Positions 22,301-33,137 of a stretch of DNA of 64,000 nucleotides are shown here, in pieces. The stretch comes from Massospora cicadina (taxonomy: Eukaryota; Entomophthoromycota; Entomophthoromycetes; Entomophthorales; Entomophthoraceae), in NCBI GenBank assembly GCA_022478985.1, contig JAKSZP010006692.1:120863-184862 (forward strand), written 5' to 3'. The notes below the pieces were generated by a model that worked only from the letters and a program-made list of their open reading frames with translations, ran no database searches and was not told the origin of the DNA. The stretch's first letter is position 1. Each line of letters opens with the position of its first letter. Position numbers and translations under genes: made by a program.

Positions 22301-24880
22301 GCCAGACAATGGTTAAGGCCAAACAAGTGCCAAAAACCTGGTGCAATGTGGCCCAGTAGTTACATACTCAACGTTTTGTTGAAGGTAGAGGGCAAATTCG
22401 ATTTGACTGACCATTTTGGAGGATATAACTCACTGGTGAGCCGGTGTGAAAATAGCATGGACTTTTAAAATGTATACTTAAACTTCCACTTTAGTGACTA
22501 AGCCCCAAAAATGTGGTTTTAGCATAAAGAAAGAAGTTGGGGGTCACAGAGGGACATGAGTAATCCAAAATCCAATTTTATGTTTTTGATAATCATATCA
22601 GCATGTTCATTAGTTAAAGGGCAGAAGCTGCAATTGCCCAAGAAGTAAAGGTTGAGCTATAAAATGATTGTTTACATGAAGAGCCTCTCCTTCGTGTTAA
22701 TGGGGCTTTTCCCTCCATATCTGCAATTTTTGTAGCATTCTTTGTGGGTATGTCACCATCTTTCACAGTAATTCTATTGGATAATCTTCTCATTACCTTC
22801 ATTTCTTCATTTAGCATTGACCTAAGAACGTTGGTTGGGAGAATAGATGAGTTTGGAAGCCTTCTGGAAAGAACTAGTAGGGATCTCAAAAAAAGGCTAC
22901 TTGATGTTCAGGATACTCAGAACGTTTATTTTGATGGCGCTGATATGTAACTGCAAATTGGGTTGAGACTCCAAGGCAGAGATGGCAGCCTTAGTAGCGT
23001 AGTCAAGGAAAATGATGTCATAAACAACCAAGATCTGGGACCAATAGTAGAATTAATTGGTAATTTTGGTTGCCATTTCTCTGTGTTTGAACAAATACCC
23101 ATGAAGACTTTCTTCTGGAAGAAAAGACCTGGTTATTTCAAGATTCTTTTATAAAAGCAGTCTTTATTTGGCTCCAAGTTTGGTTTCTTTTCAGACTAGG
23201 GACATAATTTCCTTGGCGATATGTCCTTGACAGGTGAAAGGTTTTGAACCTTCTGTCAGTCAGTAGCCTCTTCCATGACGCTTTCTTAGATATATAGAAA
23301 ACAGGTGAGACTTTCAACACCAGAAATGTACTTATCTTTATATGAAAGCTTAAAATTAGTTGAAAAGGTGTGGTTGAAAAGTCAATTTTAGTAATTTAAA
23401 GGTGCTGAAATTGGAGATTCAGTCTCATTGTTTTGGTGGGTCGCAAATGATCAATTTAAGACCTCAATAGTTTGCATCGTTTTGTAGGTCTGCGTACTGA
23501 GTTATTACTATGATAGAGGTGGCCTTTTGCAAAATATTATTTTACGCTCTTATAGTTCTAATTTATGATCTTCTATGGCTTCCTTAGTAGTGAGTTGTTT
23601 ATCTTAATTGCCTTAATTTGATTGGTAAGTTGGATGAGTTACTCATAGATGAAGTTTAACTGAACAATATACAGTCAGTAAAAACTACACATATTCATGA
23701 ACTAATTGTTTAAAGCTTCAAGAGTATAGCTAGGATCAATTGATGGCATTCAAGATACACACTGCAGACATGAGCTACAGCTGCAACTTAAGATTTGAGT
23801 CTTTAATTTGATTCTAAAAATTACTCAATTGTAATTGAGAAGCGTCATAGTAAGGTTCAGTGACGGTAGGTCCAGGAGGGCTGGGGGCCCAGGGGGCCCA
23901 GGAGGTCCCACATTGCCTTGCCGGCCAAGAGGTCTTTCTGATACAAGTATGCCAGGAGAGCCAATATCCTCTGGTAGTCCAGGTGGTCCAGTTAATTATG
24001 GGGGTCCCATAGGCCATATCTCATTGAGGCCCATGGAACCCACAAGCCCTTGTATACTGGGGGCTGTGGTAGCTTGGGGGCGTTTGAGGCCAGCAGGGCT
24101 TTGTGCACCTGGATGGGCCTGCTGTAAAGCTTACTCAAAGCGCGCATAACATTGTACCCATCGTTCTTTGATGATGGAAATATGATTTTTCGAGCGACAC
24201 AATATCCTATCTGACCTGAAGATAAGTTTCTTTTATGATGGTGTCCACTTGAGTCATAAGCTTATGTTGCAAGTATGCAAAAGATCCTTCATTCAGTAAG
24301 GCTACCTGACATCAGGGTTCATCAACTAAGCACCATTTTTCAAGAATACAATCTCAGTTCTCTTGCACAAAAGAAGAAGCATATTTGTAAAGTTTATTTA
24401 TTTATTCTGAAGGGATTGTATCAGGGCTAGTAGTTTTAGTACTTATTAATGGTGTAACCTTAAAATTTTCATAATATGATAGATGAATGGGTAAAAAAGT
24501 TTAGAGGTAAACTTTTCTGGATACTACTTCAGAGGCAGGTAAACTAGGAGCTATCTATATAGTACATCTATAGTGGAAGGAAAACTAATGCTCTGGCCTG
24601 ACTATAAACGTCCTTCAGGAACAATATGACATCAAGAATTTGTTGTATGATTGGGTAAATAGTGGCAATTCTTATTTTGATAATTGCTTTGGTTCATAAG
24701 GTGAAATTCTCCTCTTTACTAAGCCATAAACTTAAGTGTATCTGGGACAGGGAAGCCTACTTAGAAAGTGAGCATTTCTGATCCAACGAGTATTACTAGT
24801 AATCCCATTATCTTTAGAGGCTTCATGTTCTGGATTATTTTAAATCTTCTTTTATGTCCTAGCTCTTTAATAGAAGCTCG
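22300..24880 (-). pseudogene. G6 Gag region with collagen-like tract
   Basis: Between the primer site and pol the minus strand shows broken coding segments: a 91-residue basic frame at 22614-22889, a helical YYDASQLQLSNF segment near 23840, the collagen-like tract at 23882-24112, and upstream of it a helical MTQVDTIIKETYLQV stretch near 24260. By position this is Gag. A Gly-X-Y tract between helical segments is not a known feature of Ty3/gypsy Gag. Frameshifts separate the parts, so their original linkage is inferred. Confidence 0.5.
23882..24112 (-). repeat. Collagen-like Gly-X-Y tract in G6
   Basis: Read on the minus strand the sequence has a 9-base period and the triplets GPP, stop-LT, GPP, GLP, EDI, GSP, GIL, VSE, RPL, GRQ, GNV, GPP, GPP, GPP. 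Upstream in nearly the same phase are GAQ, SPA, GLK, then GLV, GSM, GLN. Most non-Gly first residues (Glu, Val, Arg, Ser) are one base from a Gly codon, as expected of decay. It is the most G+C-rich spot in G6. Confidence 0.7.
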
Positions 24881-24887
24881 GAGGACA

Positions 24888-24902
24888 TGGCAGTGAGCAC
24901 CA
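24888..24902 (-). other. G6 primer-binding site, degenerate
   Basis: Plus-strand TGGCAGTGAGCACCA precedes the right LTR. The TGAGCACCA part equals the site in G1 and G2. Confidence 0.55.
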
Positions 24903-25585
24903 GTTTTCAGTCAGCAATGTAGATAGCAGGGTTAATCAAAGAAAAAGGCCTTAAAATCTTCTTGAATTCATATACATTTTTTAATAGAAGTACAAAAAGG
25001 GTCCAGAATTACTAGGATGACCAAGGTTGCTGAATAAAAAAACAAGGTGGGTCTACTTTGGGACAAATATACCACGCCAAGTTTTTTTGGCCTGTGCTGG
25101 TTTCAAACCTGTTTCAATCAAAAAAACAACCTAGAGTGGAGCAGAAACCACCTCGCTACGCTACCACTCCTCAAGGTTGCTGAATATTCTCAATAAAGTC
25201 CTAAAAATAGCTATCTAATTTAAAAATTATTTAGTGTAAAACAATATATCATTTAGTTTAAAGCTTGGGATATTTATAAAGTGCTAGGTTTATTGCACCT
25301 GGGACGTTAACTTCTGGACCAACAATTATGATCTCCTTGAATTTCAGGAAGATGTGTATGATGAGAAAAATCTCTTTATCTGATTAAAGTATTCCAGAAT
25401 TGCTAGGATGGGCTCTTTGTTACCTTGTTCTTAAGTACTTCCAGAACTTTTTCATTTTTGCTGATAGTTCAGGGGTAGATGACACCGTTATGTCAGTGTC
25501 AGGAATAAGAAATATTGATAGGTGGAGGAGATTAAATTCTGACTTTATCCAAATCATCTTTGTCCGCAGTTTTTCTGAAAGGCTT
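24903..25585 (-). repeat. G6 5' LTR, with SINE inside
   Basis: Without the SINE and one duplication copy it is about 533 bases, close to the 523 of the left LTR. The right boundary is approximate because the two LTRs stop matching near a gcagtt string at 25570. Confidence 0.6.
25037..25171 (-). mobile_element. tRNA-derived SINE, copy 1
   Basis: A 135-bp insertion flanked by perfect copies of CAAGGTTGCTGAATA (25022-25036, 25172-25186). On the minus strand it begins GAGTGGTAGCGTAGCGAGG, which resembles an A box, and has CAGGTTTGAAACCAGC, a B box with one C to T change, then a shared tail with GGTATATTTGTCCCAA and a terminal T-run instead of poly(A). It is related to 63561-63698 over its whole length. 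The left LTR of G6 lacks it, so it inserted after G6 landed. Confidence 0.8.
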
Positions 25586-26946
25586 TCTGATGAAAAAGTG
25601 AACAAGGCTGTGATGGCCTTGTCCAGATCTGAGGTGTGATACAATTTTGCTGGTATAAAAAATCATTATAAACGTCCCAGTGATTTCAATAAAGCTTATA
25701 AGCTTGGTATTATTTTTCTATTTAAATACTAAAAGATAAAGTTAAATTATACATTTGTCAGGATTTTTTATATGGGCAGAGGCTTGGCATCCATGTGAGC
25801 ATTGTGGGGTTCAAGGGCAAATATGGCGGGTTTCAACGCTTCTGGATATTGCCAGCCTCTTATGATACATTTTCTGACGCTGGTTGATTTCAAGAGACGT
25901 CTGACAATCCCTTATATATACAGATTTATTAATATTAGACTCTATTGCCAATTTTGTCTTGATGAATTACCAATGTATTATTGTTAATTTGGTGGTTATA
26001 AATTTTAAATTGCCATTTAAACGCGTAAATACGCTATTTTTTGATCTTCTGAGCACTCTGGGGCCTCTGACAGTGACTTAACATTCCTACAGGGGAATAT
26101 TTAATTAATGTGGCTGCCATCTAGTACACAAAAAAAAATTAATGTGGCTGCCATGCACCGATTTTACAGTCACACGATTGCCTCACGTCCAGCACTCTTT
26201 CCCTTTAGATTTTTGCATTATGAAGATTTTTGATTAAGAATTTTAAAACCGAGTTTACCCCTTATATCATGTTTTCTCCAATTACTAGGGCTTCTTAGCA
26301 TCTTGTCTTAGTAGGAGTTTTTACCTGATAGAACTTGTATATCACTTTAACATTTTCAGCATAAGTGTTGAATCTCTCTGTATAATTATTCGTAAGTTTT
26401 AAAAAAATAAAAACTTTTGGCCTTGGGGTAACTTAGGGTGAAGGAGCATCCATGAGGACTGTTGCTACCCGTCTCACATACAGGGCATGTCTAAGATCAA
26501 TTGATTGAGTAAGCGGGTATGCCTCATGTCTGGAACCCTTTTTTGAATTAAAGAGATAAAACCCTGCCTGTCTTGATATCTGGCACCTGGGGACTTATAC
26601 CTAAACCTTTGCCTCACATATTTGTCAAAGCTATGCTTTGTACAGGTCTATCTAGATATGACTAATTTATGACAACTTGAAATCCAAAAATTTCACCTAA
26701 TACCTTCCCTGTGAACTGTAAAGGCTATATCAGTTAATACTTCAAACTATAATGTGGTAGAAAATCTTACAAAAGTTCCACATGAATCCATTTTCGCTCT
26801 CCCTGATGGAGGTGCCTTTATTTTTTTGGTTAAACCTAGAAAATGCACCAATTATCAGTAACCTCTGATAAGTATTTAGCGCATAAAATTTATGCTTGTC
26901 TGCATAAATAAGGTCTGTCTACTCAAGCCCCTAAAGATGAACTAAT
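25586..26946 (+). pseudogene. Decayed plus-strand coding-like stretch and spacer
   Basis: No feature with known function. A plus frame at about 26180-26710 has long coding-like runs (FLASCLSRSFYLIELVYHFN near 26290) but roughly one stop per 15 residues. Near 25790 a HPCEHCG string is readable. It may be the 5' part of the plus-strand element that continues at 26947. A tiny duplication-flanked insertion lies at 26103-26154. Confidence 0.25.
26103..26154 (+). repeat. 18-bp direct repeat around a 16-bp A-tailed insert
   Basis: AATTAATGTGGCTGCCAT occurs at 26103-26120 and again at 26137-26154. Between them is CTAGTACACAAAAAAA. This is the form of an extremely 5'-truncated, poly(A)-tailed retro-insertion with its target duplication. 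Confidence 0.65.
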
Positions 26947-27667
26947 GGATGAAAATAGTGATAGTTTCATGGCTGCGCCATCTGCCCCTAGTTTTTGATT
27001 TGATCATTAAAAGCGCAAGTGATAAGAACTTTCCGCTCCAGCCACTTCTGCCAATCTTACCTCCAGCGTCAGCTCAGCTACTGCCACGCCCAAAATTTTT
27101 GGTTAGGAATTGGTCCTCCCACCTCCAATCTCAGAAAATTCTGGCACTACTTCTAAGGCGGAATACAATCAAAAAATCTAAAATTTCCTAACCATGACCA
27201 CATGACTAAACTGGTCTCAGCTGATCTGGCATGGTCAACAGTGCACAGTTAACTATTTTCTGCCATCCATATAATTCTGGTGGCTGGGCCAGCACTGGAC
27301 AAATTAAATTTATTTGAAGCAAACAAATGGATTGATGATGTAGATCAGGCTTATTATGTTAAGCCCTATTTCGCCTTAAATTAATTTTTTTGAACCTCCC
27401 AATTTGCATCCACACCATTTCGCCCCAAAAACGGTTATCCTGTATATTAAAAAATAAATAAAATAACAGTAGAAGCAGCTGATGCACCTGCCAAAACTAT
27501 CTTCTAACAACATCTTTATGGGGTGATGTAGCCTCTTTTTGAGGGTATTCCTATCCCCAATTTTCTTTATGAGTTTAATAAAAATTTAAAATATGAAATT
27601 GAAGAGCTCACTTTTGGTGCAAGACGCTCATGCATTAATGCATAAATTTTTGATGATTGATCCCAAC
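26947..27667 (+). pseudogene. Start of plus-strand ORF, unknown, interrupted by G2
   Basis: From ATG 26947 the frame reads MDENSDSFMAAPSAPSF, then SAPATSANLTSSVSSATATP and ISENSGTTSKAEYN, a Ser/Ala/Thr-rich N-terminus typical of Gag or LINE ORF1 proteins, with about eight stops. Downstream FEGIPIPNFLYEFN and IEELTFGARRSC are readable up to the G2 insertion at 27668. It continues at 35919. Confidence 0.4.
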
Positions 27668-28822
27668 TGTAAAAATTTATTGGTTCTGTCTATATTGGCA
27701 AGCAACCCCAATAAACTTATTACTGCACAGGTTTGGTGCTTGTGAAATCCGTCTGTGTTGTATAGTATATGATATTGTCAGTTAATATTAGTATGACGAC
27801 TATTATCCATAATTGAGTGGAATTCATAGATCTTGTCCCAACGCTTGGCCAGTATTCCAGCTTGAAATACTTGAGATATCCTGATATAAGGATTTGTTCC
27901 CTTGTTCTTTCCAACCCAATCTTCTCTGAGATTCCCTGGTGACAGTCTCTTTGGTCCAACACAAAGTTGCCAGCAATCCCTGATTGTTTCTCCTTCTTCT
28001 CTAGATCCCCACTCAGATCTTTACTCTTTTCCAAAAAGAGTCTCTGAATTATCGCACATAGCAATAATATCCTTGAGAAGAATAGAACAATTGAAAGCTG
28101 ATAATAGTTTACTACCTAAACTATATACCAGATGAAAACTATATAACTCTAGTTTTACTATAACCTGTCCTTAACTCTGTCTTATATTATGAGTGAATTT
28201 AAGGAAATTTATAGTGGGGATTCAGTCATCTAACCCTCGGTTGACACCTCTTCAATGAAATGGCAGCTGTTGCCATTGAATCACCCATCCTTGTCTCAGC
28301 AGCAATGGTCTTCCCCATCCTGGCTAGAATTCTGTCATTGGACATCCTTGAGACCTAAATGGAAAGAGTTGGAGAACTTGTCCCTAACATTTTCCTCACG
28401 ATACAAGAAACCAACCATATTTGGCTAGTGACCTGCTTAGGTAATGAGACTTATTACCCCTTTGGCAGGTCACAAAACAACTGATCGATTCACTAGTAGT
28501 AGGTGACATCACTCGCCTCACAACTTGCTACTTACATTCCTAATCAGTCAATGATGAAACCTGACTGATCCCAATTGGTACGCCTGATAGTTAATCACTA
28601 TCAGATGCCTCTATTTCGTCAGCAACTCTGCCAAATGAGATCTTAAACATTTGTCCATATTGATCCCCAAGGGATACAACCAGATGAATATCCTAAAATC
28701 CCCCAAACATAGTTACTCCAAAATTAGGGTCCACTGATTTCCAATTCACCTAGCATTAGGGAATTATCCCTAGCAATTCCTGGTAATCAAGCAGGCTGAG
28801 AATATGGGCAAAAAATCCAACA
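27668..28822 (-). repeat. G2 3' LTR
   Basis: Starts TGTAAAAATTTATTGG and ends ATCCAACA, followed by the polypurine tract at 28823-28835. Left flank CCAAC. Several differences from the right LTR are CpG to TpG or CpA. Confidence 0.92.
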
Positions 28823-28840
28823 CATCCCCCCTCTTGCCTA
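28823..28840 (-). other. G2 polypurine tract
   Basis: The plus strand reads catcccccctcttgccta; the minus strand is purine-rich next to the 3' LTR, as in G1. Confidence 0.75.
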
Positions 28841-29400
28841 GATTTTCAGTGAGAAAAGGACTGGGGCATGATAACACCGCTTTGGACACTTGGTCAAATA
28901 CTTCATTGACTCAAGTAGAGTACAATCATCAATACTCATGCTGCTTGGGATGACCTTCGGCATGCAGATCTCTTCCTCTTCCTCCTTGCTATTGCCTACT
29001 CAGAGCGCAGTCCCCTAGATCTACTGTTGTTCCAGACTGATCGATTTAATTGTGATGATATTAGTCCTGTGATCTGGTTTCCTCCATCAGGGATATGACC
29101 CGCTGTCATATTCAGGATTTTTGGTCCAGCATCATTGATTTCCTGATTTTTTCTTCATCCTAGACAAGAGACTCTTGCCGTCAATGTTCATTTCATGGAC
29201 CAATTAAGAATACTTATTTATGTTCGCCTTTGTTATTTCTCTCATAACCTCTTGGCTCAAGTCATTCTTAATTCTTCTCTTGGAGAGCTTATCCCATTAA
29301 TTTTTAGATTAATTTCTCCAAAATTAAAGCTTAATGGATTGTAGAGTACATAACGTCGACTTACATATAAGTCCAACAACACCCCTCTTGTCCTGCTCAT

Positions 29401-30178
29401 ATGTCAAATTCTGAGTCATGGTATCAACAGCTTTTAAAAAGTTTGTCTGATCAAGATCTTCGGCTCTTCTAGAAGATGAGTCAGGAAACAAGTCGGAACC
29501 TCATCTATGGTTCTACCAGGACTTATACGCCCTAGTCTGTCACCAGCGGCTATTCCTTCCATTGAATTACCAGAAACGGTAACCATTCCCTCCAAAACCA
29601 GGCTTACAATCATTTCAAACAACTCTCAGCTGATTCTTCCTCTGTCATCAATTCCAGAGTTGGATTTTGAATCTCTCCTGTATTTGGCTCCTTTCACAGA
29701 TGCACTGACCATCATCATGGATGCTCCTGAAATTATGCCTTTTTCTCTTGATCGCTATTTTCTTATTGGGTCATACTTGCTTCCTGGGTTCCTCTTCCGA
29801 CTTGGACAATACTACAAACCTGCTGTCTTGGCTACTGAGCTCACCATCGGTAACAGTATTCATTTTGAGCTCCCCTACACCAAATTATGGGCCCAAATCA
29901 CCGTGGCTTTATCTTTAGCGCTTAATCCCTCCAATTTTGAGAACATCTTAGACTGGGATATTGCCACTTATGCTCTTCGCTTTGCTGGCCAAGTTCTTTG
30001 AAATTGGTCCATGAAGCTTCCAGCCTCTCCCAGGTTTCACCATTCCTTCAGCTTCAGTTTCTGAGAAGCCCATAGTTGTTGCTTGCAGGATGCCATCCGC
30101 TCCCTGCATGATTATCTCATCTCCAGCGCTTCCCATCAGTATCTTCCATTGATGGCGTTAATCGGTGGCATGATTTGA
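29401..30178 (+). pseudogene. Antisense ORF of the G1/G2 family, G2 copy
   Basis: Opposite to gag-pol, from ATG 29401. Three stops interrupt the first 100 bases, then 29507-30001 is open for 164 residues: VLPGLIRPSL, IELPETVTIP, ELDFESLLYLAPFTDA, LATELTIGNSIHFELPY, NFENILDWDIATYALRFAGQ. A TGA follows and the frame resumes with LQDAIRSLHDYLI to a TGA at 30176-30178. The G1 copy at 1174-1949 is related residue by residue, with many changes falling at third codon positions. No family recognised. Being readable in two separate copies argues that it was once a real gene of the element. Confidence 0.55.
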
Positions 30179-30312
30179 CAACCCCTGTCTAGTATCCCTT
30201 GTTCGTTGCCAGCCCATATGTCCAGTGTTCTTGACAAAGCCTGTTGACAAACGCTCAAGCCAATCTTCTGGCTCCAGTACCATATTGGGATTACTCAGGG
30301 TTATTTGCCAAC
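30167..30312. repeat. Unusually conserved block in the 3' spacer, G2 copy
   Basis: Nearly identical to 1937-2083 in G1, with one indel, although the neighbouring spacer is clearly diverged. The minus strand is open across it (part of an 80-residue frame, 30158-30400). Confidence 0.6.
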
Positions 30313-30684
30313 TGCCTCTTCTTGTACTGTAGCTTTCCTGCTCACTCCAGGGTATTATGTTTGGCTTCTTCTGATTTTTAATTTCCCATCCCCTAATCAC
30401 TTTTTTTCAGGGCTTGGCATCCACTCAAATATTGTGGTTTTGTATAGGTCTTGCCCTCGCTAGCGTCCAATCTCACATTGATTTCAATGGCTGTTCATTC
30501 CTACTGCAATCCATCCTCCCTCCCCCAAGAGGCGACATAGGCGGAATCATCCCCATATTAAGGACAATCAATAAAAAAAAAATTATAAAACTATATTGGT
30601 TTTTCTATGCGGTTTATAATCTTTTCAATATCTTTTTATCAATCTTTTATTTTGATCTTCTTTTTTCCATGAGACTTGACCTTG

Positions 30685-30900
30685 TTTCAGTTCAGAGGTC
30701 CATCTTTTCCCCCAAACTGGTTCCTAGTTACTTAAACCTACTAGTTTTCTATGTTTTAGAGATCCTTTTTTCGGACTTAACCATCTAGATTGGTTCAAAG
30801 GTCCTTTCCTGGACTTGACCTAATCATCATGACATGACCAACTTAATGGTCCTTTGGTCCTTTAGAAACTCTTTTATTTTTTCTCAATCCATTGCTTCAG
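30685..30900 (-). repeat. Spacer repeat of G2, copy adjoining integrase
   Basis: This stretch, equivalent to G1 2470-2690 just 3' of integrase, recurs in G2 at about 33656-33890 in the gag side (shared ttcagaggtcc, cctaNNtNac and ggacttgacc landmarks). G1 has only one copy that I can find. Confidence 0.5.
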
Positions 30901-32040
30901 ATACTTAGCATGGACTTGATTTACAACTCTTCCATCCAAGAGATTCTTCATGGAGTAGGTATCAGTCACCATCTTACAATAATTAAAATGGACCCAACCA
31001 CAACACATCTAGTTTGTTTCTTCTTCCAAAACCATGCATATCGCAATAGGCAACTCTTTTTCTTATTTTGATATTCTGCTAAGTCCAGTCAGTTCTTATT
31101 GTATGTCAATTTCTCCCATACCATTTTCTTCAACGTAGTATCAAATTCTTGCAATTGTATCTTAATCAGCATATTTGTCAGTAAGTTCAAGTACTGTTCA
31201 GCAATCATCCCCAATGTTGGTTCTACCACCAAATATAAAATTTGTGGCAATGCGGCCTTCCTACTGTATAGCAACTCAAACGGCGTTTTCCCATCGCTAT
31301 ATATGATGAATGATACTGTAGGCAAATTTCACCATACTCAGGTACATTTCCATGCAGAAGTTCTTCCTGCGACCAGCTTTCTCAAGGTCATGACCACTGA
31401 ACCATTCACTCATTCTACCAGTCCATTAGTCTTTGGCCAGTAGGGTACAGACATGACTCCTCTGATCCCCATTATCTCGTTTAGTCACAGAATCACATGA
31501 GATGTGAAGTTTGTCCTATTATCACTAAGCAGGACCTGTGGGAATCCATGTCAATACACTACTTGATACAGGATGAACTTTATGGTACTGATAGCGTCTA
31601 CTTTTTCCAGGTCCTTCATCTCAACCCATCTCGTCAGATGGTCAATAGCAACTATTATGTACTTGACTCCCCCTGTGCTCATAGTCAGTGGTCCCATAAC
31701 GTCAATGGACACTGTATGCCATGAAAATCCAGGGCGGACCAGTTGGTATCCAGTTGGTTTCTTATGTGGCTTGTGCAGCTGGCACTCCACGCAACAAGCT
31801 AGATAGTCATGACATTGTAGTTGATTGACTCCCAGTAGTAGTACTGGCAAATATGATTGGTCATTTTTCTCAGGCCTCCATGCCTGAAAACCTTATGAGC
31901 AGAAAAAAAAACAATAGCTGCTCTTTCTGACAACTTTGGGAAATATAACTGCTTCCCATTAATCATCTTATACACTCGTCCATCCATGGTCTCAATGTTT
32001 TCCATCAATTTTCAAAGTGCACATTGGATTTCTTGGTTCT
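30874..32040 (-). pseudogene. G2 integrase
   Basis: C-terminal part ends VNQVHAKYLKQWIEKK with a TAA at 30874-30876. The core frame 31551-31850 holds CCVECQLHKPHKKP, HTVSIDVMGPL and IVAIDHLTRWVEMK, and 31089-31325 holds KTPFELLYSRKAA. The His half of the zinc finger is at 31799-32008 (AHKVFRHGGLRKM). Same protein as in G1; broken by several shifts. Confidence 0.85.
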
Positions 32041-32109
32041 CATTCCTGATCTCTCCGTCAACTATTCTCCAGAATAGCTCATCTGCCTGTGGGTATATCA
32101 TCTGGACCA

Positions 32110-32510
32110 TTGGTAAGCGTGATAAACTATCCACATTCTGGTGAGAAGCCCCCACTCAGTGGACAATCTCATAATTGTAAGCCAGTAGCTTAAGTGCCCA
32201 TTGGGCTAGTTGTCCTTCTAGTTCTCTCAAATCGAGGAGCCAATGCAATGAGGAGTGGTCTATCACCACTTTAAAGTGCGTTCTGTGGATATATACCAAA
32301 ATTGCTTACAGGCGTAAATGACAGCAAGGCATTCATGCTCAGTTACAGTGTAGTTCCTCTCAGTGGCTGAGAGTGTCCATCTCACATATGCCACCGGATG
32401 TTTGTCCCCAAGTTCATCTACTTGACTTAGTATAGCACCAATAGCTTTTAATGAAGCATTGGTTTGTATAATAAACTCTCAATTAAAATTCAAATATTTC
32501 AAAATCTGAG
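32110..32510 (-). pseudogene. G2 RNase H, interrupted by a solo LTR
   Basis: Equivalent to G1 3890-4270. Landmarks on the minus strand include a WALKL-type string near 32195 and the hydrophobic strand of the TxEREC region near 32330. The domain is cut on its N-terminal side by the insertion at 32511. Confidence 0.65.
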
Positions 32511-33132
32511 TGTTGGAGATACAACTAAGATGACCGATATTACTCCAGATTGAGATTCAATATCTTGGTCTAATGAATTTGTAAAATTCATGTAGGGTAT
32601 TTCCAATTCTCAAATTGACCAAAGAAAAACCCTTAGGAGTTATTGGCCTCCTATGATGAGTGAGGCTAAGTTATCCTAAGAATCTCAACAATCTGAGATA
32701 ACAAACAATCCAACATGACCAAGCATTTTGAAGGGGCTAAGCCCTCACTAAGAAGGCCGATTGCATCTAAATAAGATCTCTAATAGATCTGACCATCACA
32801 AGTCTTTTAATAATAATAATAATCAGAAATATGGTCCTCTGGTAGGAAAAATCTTGCCTTGGGTGAATCATGAAATTCTCATGAAGAACCACAAAATTTT
32901 CCCCTATAAATATCTCTGGGTTTCAATTAATACTGTATCCCAATTCTTGTCTTGTGTAGCCTAATTTTGATCTATTTCATACAGGATTCTGTATTTCTGA
33001 TTGGAAACAACTATATTAATGGAACTAATAACCTCATTGCAATTGTATTAATCTTCACTAGAGCCATGAAACTAATAATTTTGTAGCTTTTGTACGCGCC
33101 TGCTTATCATAATTTCTCAAAAAATTCCAATA
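32511..33132 (+). repeat. Solo LTR of another family, in G2
   Basis: A 622-bp insertion starting TGTTGGAGAT and ending ATTCCAATA, flanked by perfect CTGAG copies (32506-32510, 33133-33137). The G1 sequence runs straight through the site, so G1 is the empty allele. The terminal inverted repeat TGTTGGA/TTCCAATA and a CCCCTATAAATA box at 32901 suggest a plus orientation. The style resembles Ty1/copia LTRs, but no internal part is present to prove it. A small frame at 32761-32964 inside it is accidental. Confidence 0.85.
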
Positions 33133-33137
33133 CTGAG

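Larger units (their letters stand above)
12000..25585 (-). mobile_element. G6: Ty3/gypsy element, split by nested G3
   Basis: Matching LTRs lie at about 12000-12522 and 24903-25585. Reading leftward from the primer site come Gag with a collagen-like tract, the protease-RT linker, RT, RNase H, the integrase zinc finger, then the nested element G3, then the integrase core. Removing G3 (6.5 kb) and the SINE leaves an element of about 6.9 kb. The LTRs are strongly diverged, so G6 is older than G3 and the SINE. I could not find its target duplication. Confidence 0.75.

Noticed and set aside
23814..24149. Host collagen gene or animal contamination
   Set aside because: The tract sits inside a gypsy element next to its Gag helices and shares the decay of the surroundings; it is too short and broken for a collagen gene.
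25100..25171. A real tRNA gene on the minus strand
   Set aside because: A- and B-box-like motifs are present, but there is no proper cloverleaf, the unit has a non-tRNA tail, target duplications and a second copy. It is a SINE.
24903..25585. A 5-bp target duplication for G6
   Set aside because: GGGTC left of 12002 has no clear partner at the right end, where the LTR boundary itself is uncertain.
30414..30788. 124-residue plus-strand ORF in the G2 spacer
   Set aside because: It contains low-complexity Ile/Lys/Phe text over an A-run and is not kept in the G1 counterpart (2220-2600), unlike the antisense frame before it.
32815..32832. Microsatellite (AAT) of note
   Set aside because: Only about five AAT units; too short to matter.
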